Below are positions 20,828 to 21,939 of a stretch of 21,939 bases of DNA, piece after piece (positions within the stretch are counted from its first letter, which is position 1; each line of letters opens with the position of its first letter). The DNA comes from REEB85 sp018971455 (GTDB lineage: Bacteria; Pseudomonadota; Alphaproteobacteria; Acetobacterales; Acetobacteraceae), in assembly GCA_028871195.1 (NCBI GenBank), contig JAGWNT010000068.1, forward strand, positions 1 to 21,939, read 5' to 3'. Below the pieces are notes generated by a model. It had not been told where the DNA came from, did no database searches, and was given only the letters and a program-made list of their open reading frames with translations. Made by a program: the position numbers and the translations under genes.

Positions 20828-21939
20828 CAGGCGGCAAGCTCCGTGGTGGCGTCGAGGCCGAGGGCGAGGGCGAGGCGGTCGAGGCGGCGGGTGACGCTCT
20901 CGCCGGCGAACACGCCGCTGCCCTCGGCAAGGTGCAGCGTCAGCCGGTGCCCGCAGGTCAGCCGCGTGCCGGCCAGCAGGTCCGGCGTGCCGGCCGAGAG
21001 CGTGTAGGCCAGCCGCAGCGCCACGCCAAGGATGGTGGCGTGGCGAATCGCCGCGGGCGTGAGCAGGGCGCGCGCGGTGTCGAGGAAGACGGCGTCGGGC
21101 TCCGCCTCGTAGCGCAGGGCCAGGGTGAAGCCGAGGAAGGCCCGGGCATGATGGTCGAGCCCGATGCCGGGCTGGCGCAGGATGCGCAGATAGGCCTGTT
21201 CGGCGCGGTATTCCGGGTGGTCGTGGCTGCCGATATCGGACATCCAGCAGGCTGCCTCGCGCAGCCGCTGCATCTCCGGCTCCTCGCGCTCGAACAGCGG
21301 CGCGGTCCAGGCGATCAGCGCCGGCGGCAGCGTCGGGTCGCGGCCGAGGCGGTGGGCGTAATCCTGCCCGGCGGCGAGAAGCGGGTCGTCGGCGCGCGTC
21401 GTCGCCGCGGCGATGCGCTGCATGTACCAGCCCTCGCGCAGCCCGTTGGCGCTGAACACCACCCGCCGCGCGCCGGTTGCGCGCAGCACCCGGCGCAGCA
21501 CCACGGCGGCGAAAGGCAGGTCGTCCACCCGCCGGCGCGGCGCGCCGGGCAGGCGCTCCAGCGCCCGGCGCGAGGCGCTGGCGATCAGGCCGGTGAGGTC
21601 GCGCGCCTCCTCGCGGCTAATCGTGTAGTGGTGCACGATATTGAGCGGATAGCCGGTCTGCGCCAGATGGATGCGCGCGAGCGCCCGCCAGGCGCCGCCG
21701 ACCAGATAGAGGTCGCGCCCGACGCCCTCGGCAAGCCACGGGATTTCGCCAAGCTCCGCCAGCGCGATGGCCCGCGCCCGCGCCGGGTCGCCGCCGGCGC
21801 GCTCGGCGAGGCGGATGACGCCGAGCCGCCGCGTCGCCGCCTGGCCCCGCACGCCCTCGCGCAGCCGCACCAGTTCGAGCGAGCCGCCACCGATATCGGC
21901 GAGCACGCCGTCGGCCTCGGGAATGCCGCACAGCACGCC
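20827..21939 (-). CDS. ppx: Exopolyphosphatase, Ppx/GppA family (5' end outside window)
   Basis: Ppx removes terminal phosphate from long polyphosphate chains; GppA relatives also hydrolyse pppGpp. About 370 C-terminal residues are present. The visible part starts in the first actin-like domain with GVLADIGGGSLELVRL, the phosphate-binding loop of the family, followed by RLGVIRLAERAG. NGLREGWYMQR matches the end of the phosphatase domain (NGLREGxL type). The C-terminal part (DDPLLAAGQDYAHRLGRDP, then ACWMSDIGSHDHPEYRAEQA) is the HD-like domain of alphaproteobacterial Ppx, with H-D in SHDHPEYR. Roughly 120-140 N-terminal residues are missing. The stop overlaps the decarboxylase start. Confidence 0.88.
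   Translation of the reverse strand, partial: GVLCGIPEADGVLADIGGGSLELVRLREGVRGQAATRRLGVIRLAERAGGDPARARAIALAELGEIPWLAEGVGRDLYLVGGAWRALARIHLAQTGYPLNIVHHYTISREEARDLTGLIASASRRALERLPGAPRRRVDDLPFAAVVLRRVLRATGARRVVFSANGLREGWYMQRIAAATTRADDPLLAAGQDYAHRLGRDPTLPPALIAWTAPLFEREEPEMQRLREAACWMSDIGSHDHPEYRAEQAYLRILRQPGIGLDHHARAFLGFTLALRYEAEPDAVFLDTARALLTPAAIRHATILGVALRLAYTLSAGTPDLLAGTRLTCGHRLTLHLAEGSGVFAGESVTRRLDRLALALGLDATTELAA

Noticed and set aside
19088..21007. Open frame of 639 codons on the plus strand
   Set aside because: It is antisense to the decarboxylase and overlaps cfa in another frame; no family similarity seen.

Overview
The window reads as chromosomal DNA of a high-GC (roughly 70% by eye) alphaproteobacterium. 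The rpmH-rnpA-yidD-yidC cluster, the mreBCD-mrdA-rodA cluster and the rpsF-rpsR-rplI operon all look alphaproteobacterial, and protein S6 resembles those of Rhodospirillales/Acetobacteraceae. The family is an inference from protein style only. No tRNA, rRNA, CRISPR array, transposase or prophage gene was found; most of the window is core genome.

Layout, left to right. 1-938 (minus): yidC (partial), yidD, rnpA and rpmH, led by a near-consensus sigma-70 promoter at 1037-1066. 1235-3227 (plus): a patatin-like lipase, a 99-residue membrane protein carrying a histidine-kinase H-box but no ATPase domain, and a trans-aconitate methyltransferase, packed like an operon. 3281-8844 (minus): the rod-shape (elongasome) operon mreB-mreC-mreD-mrdA-rodA. 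9013-9261 (plus): a small glycine-zipper lipoprotein whose stop codon lies in a 27-bp tandem repeat. 9355-14362 (minus): an envelope/pilus cluster of two tandem paralogous TadG-like proteins of about 650 residues and two TadE-like pseudopilins, with a perfect CtrA-type box (TTAA-N7-TTAA) upstream. 14562-16133 (minus): leuA. 16134-16558: a leucine attenuator for leuA and, on the other strand, the rpsF promoter and leader. 16559-17967 (plus): rpsF-rpsR-rplI. 18124-19362 (plus): a cyclopropane-fatty-acid synthase family enzyme. 19352-21939 (minus): a PLP-dependent decarboxylase preceded by ppx (partial).

The best non-coding find is the leuA leader. A 36-codon peptide gene has 7 Leu codons within 9 positions. 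Its last codons can pair over 10 bp with the 5' arm of a downstream hairpin, giving mutually exclusive antiterminator and terminator. A promoter-like pair sits so close to the leader ATG that the leader mRNA may be leaderless. The best protein-coding find is the tandem pair of Gly/Ser/Thr-rich, cysteine-conserving, probably beta-helical TadG-like proteins with two pseudopilins, apparently under CtrA control, with none of the secretion ATPase, platform or secretin genes nearby.
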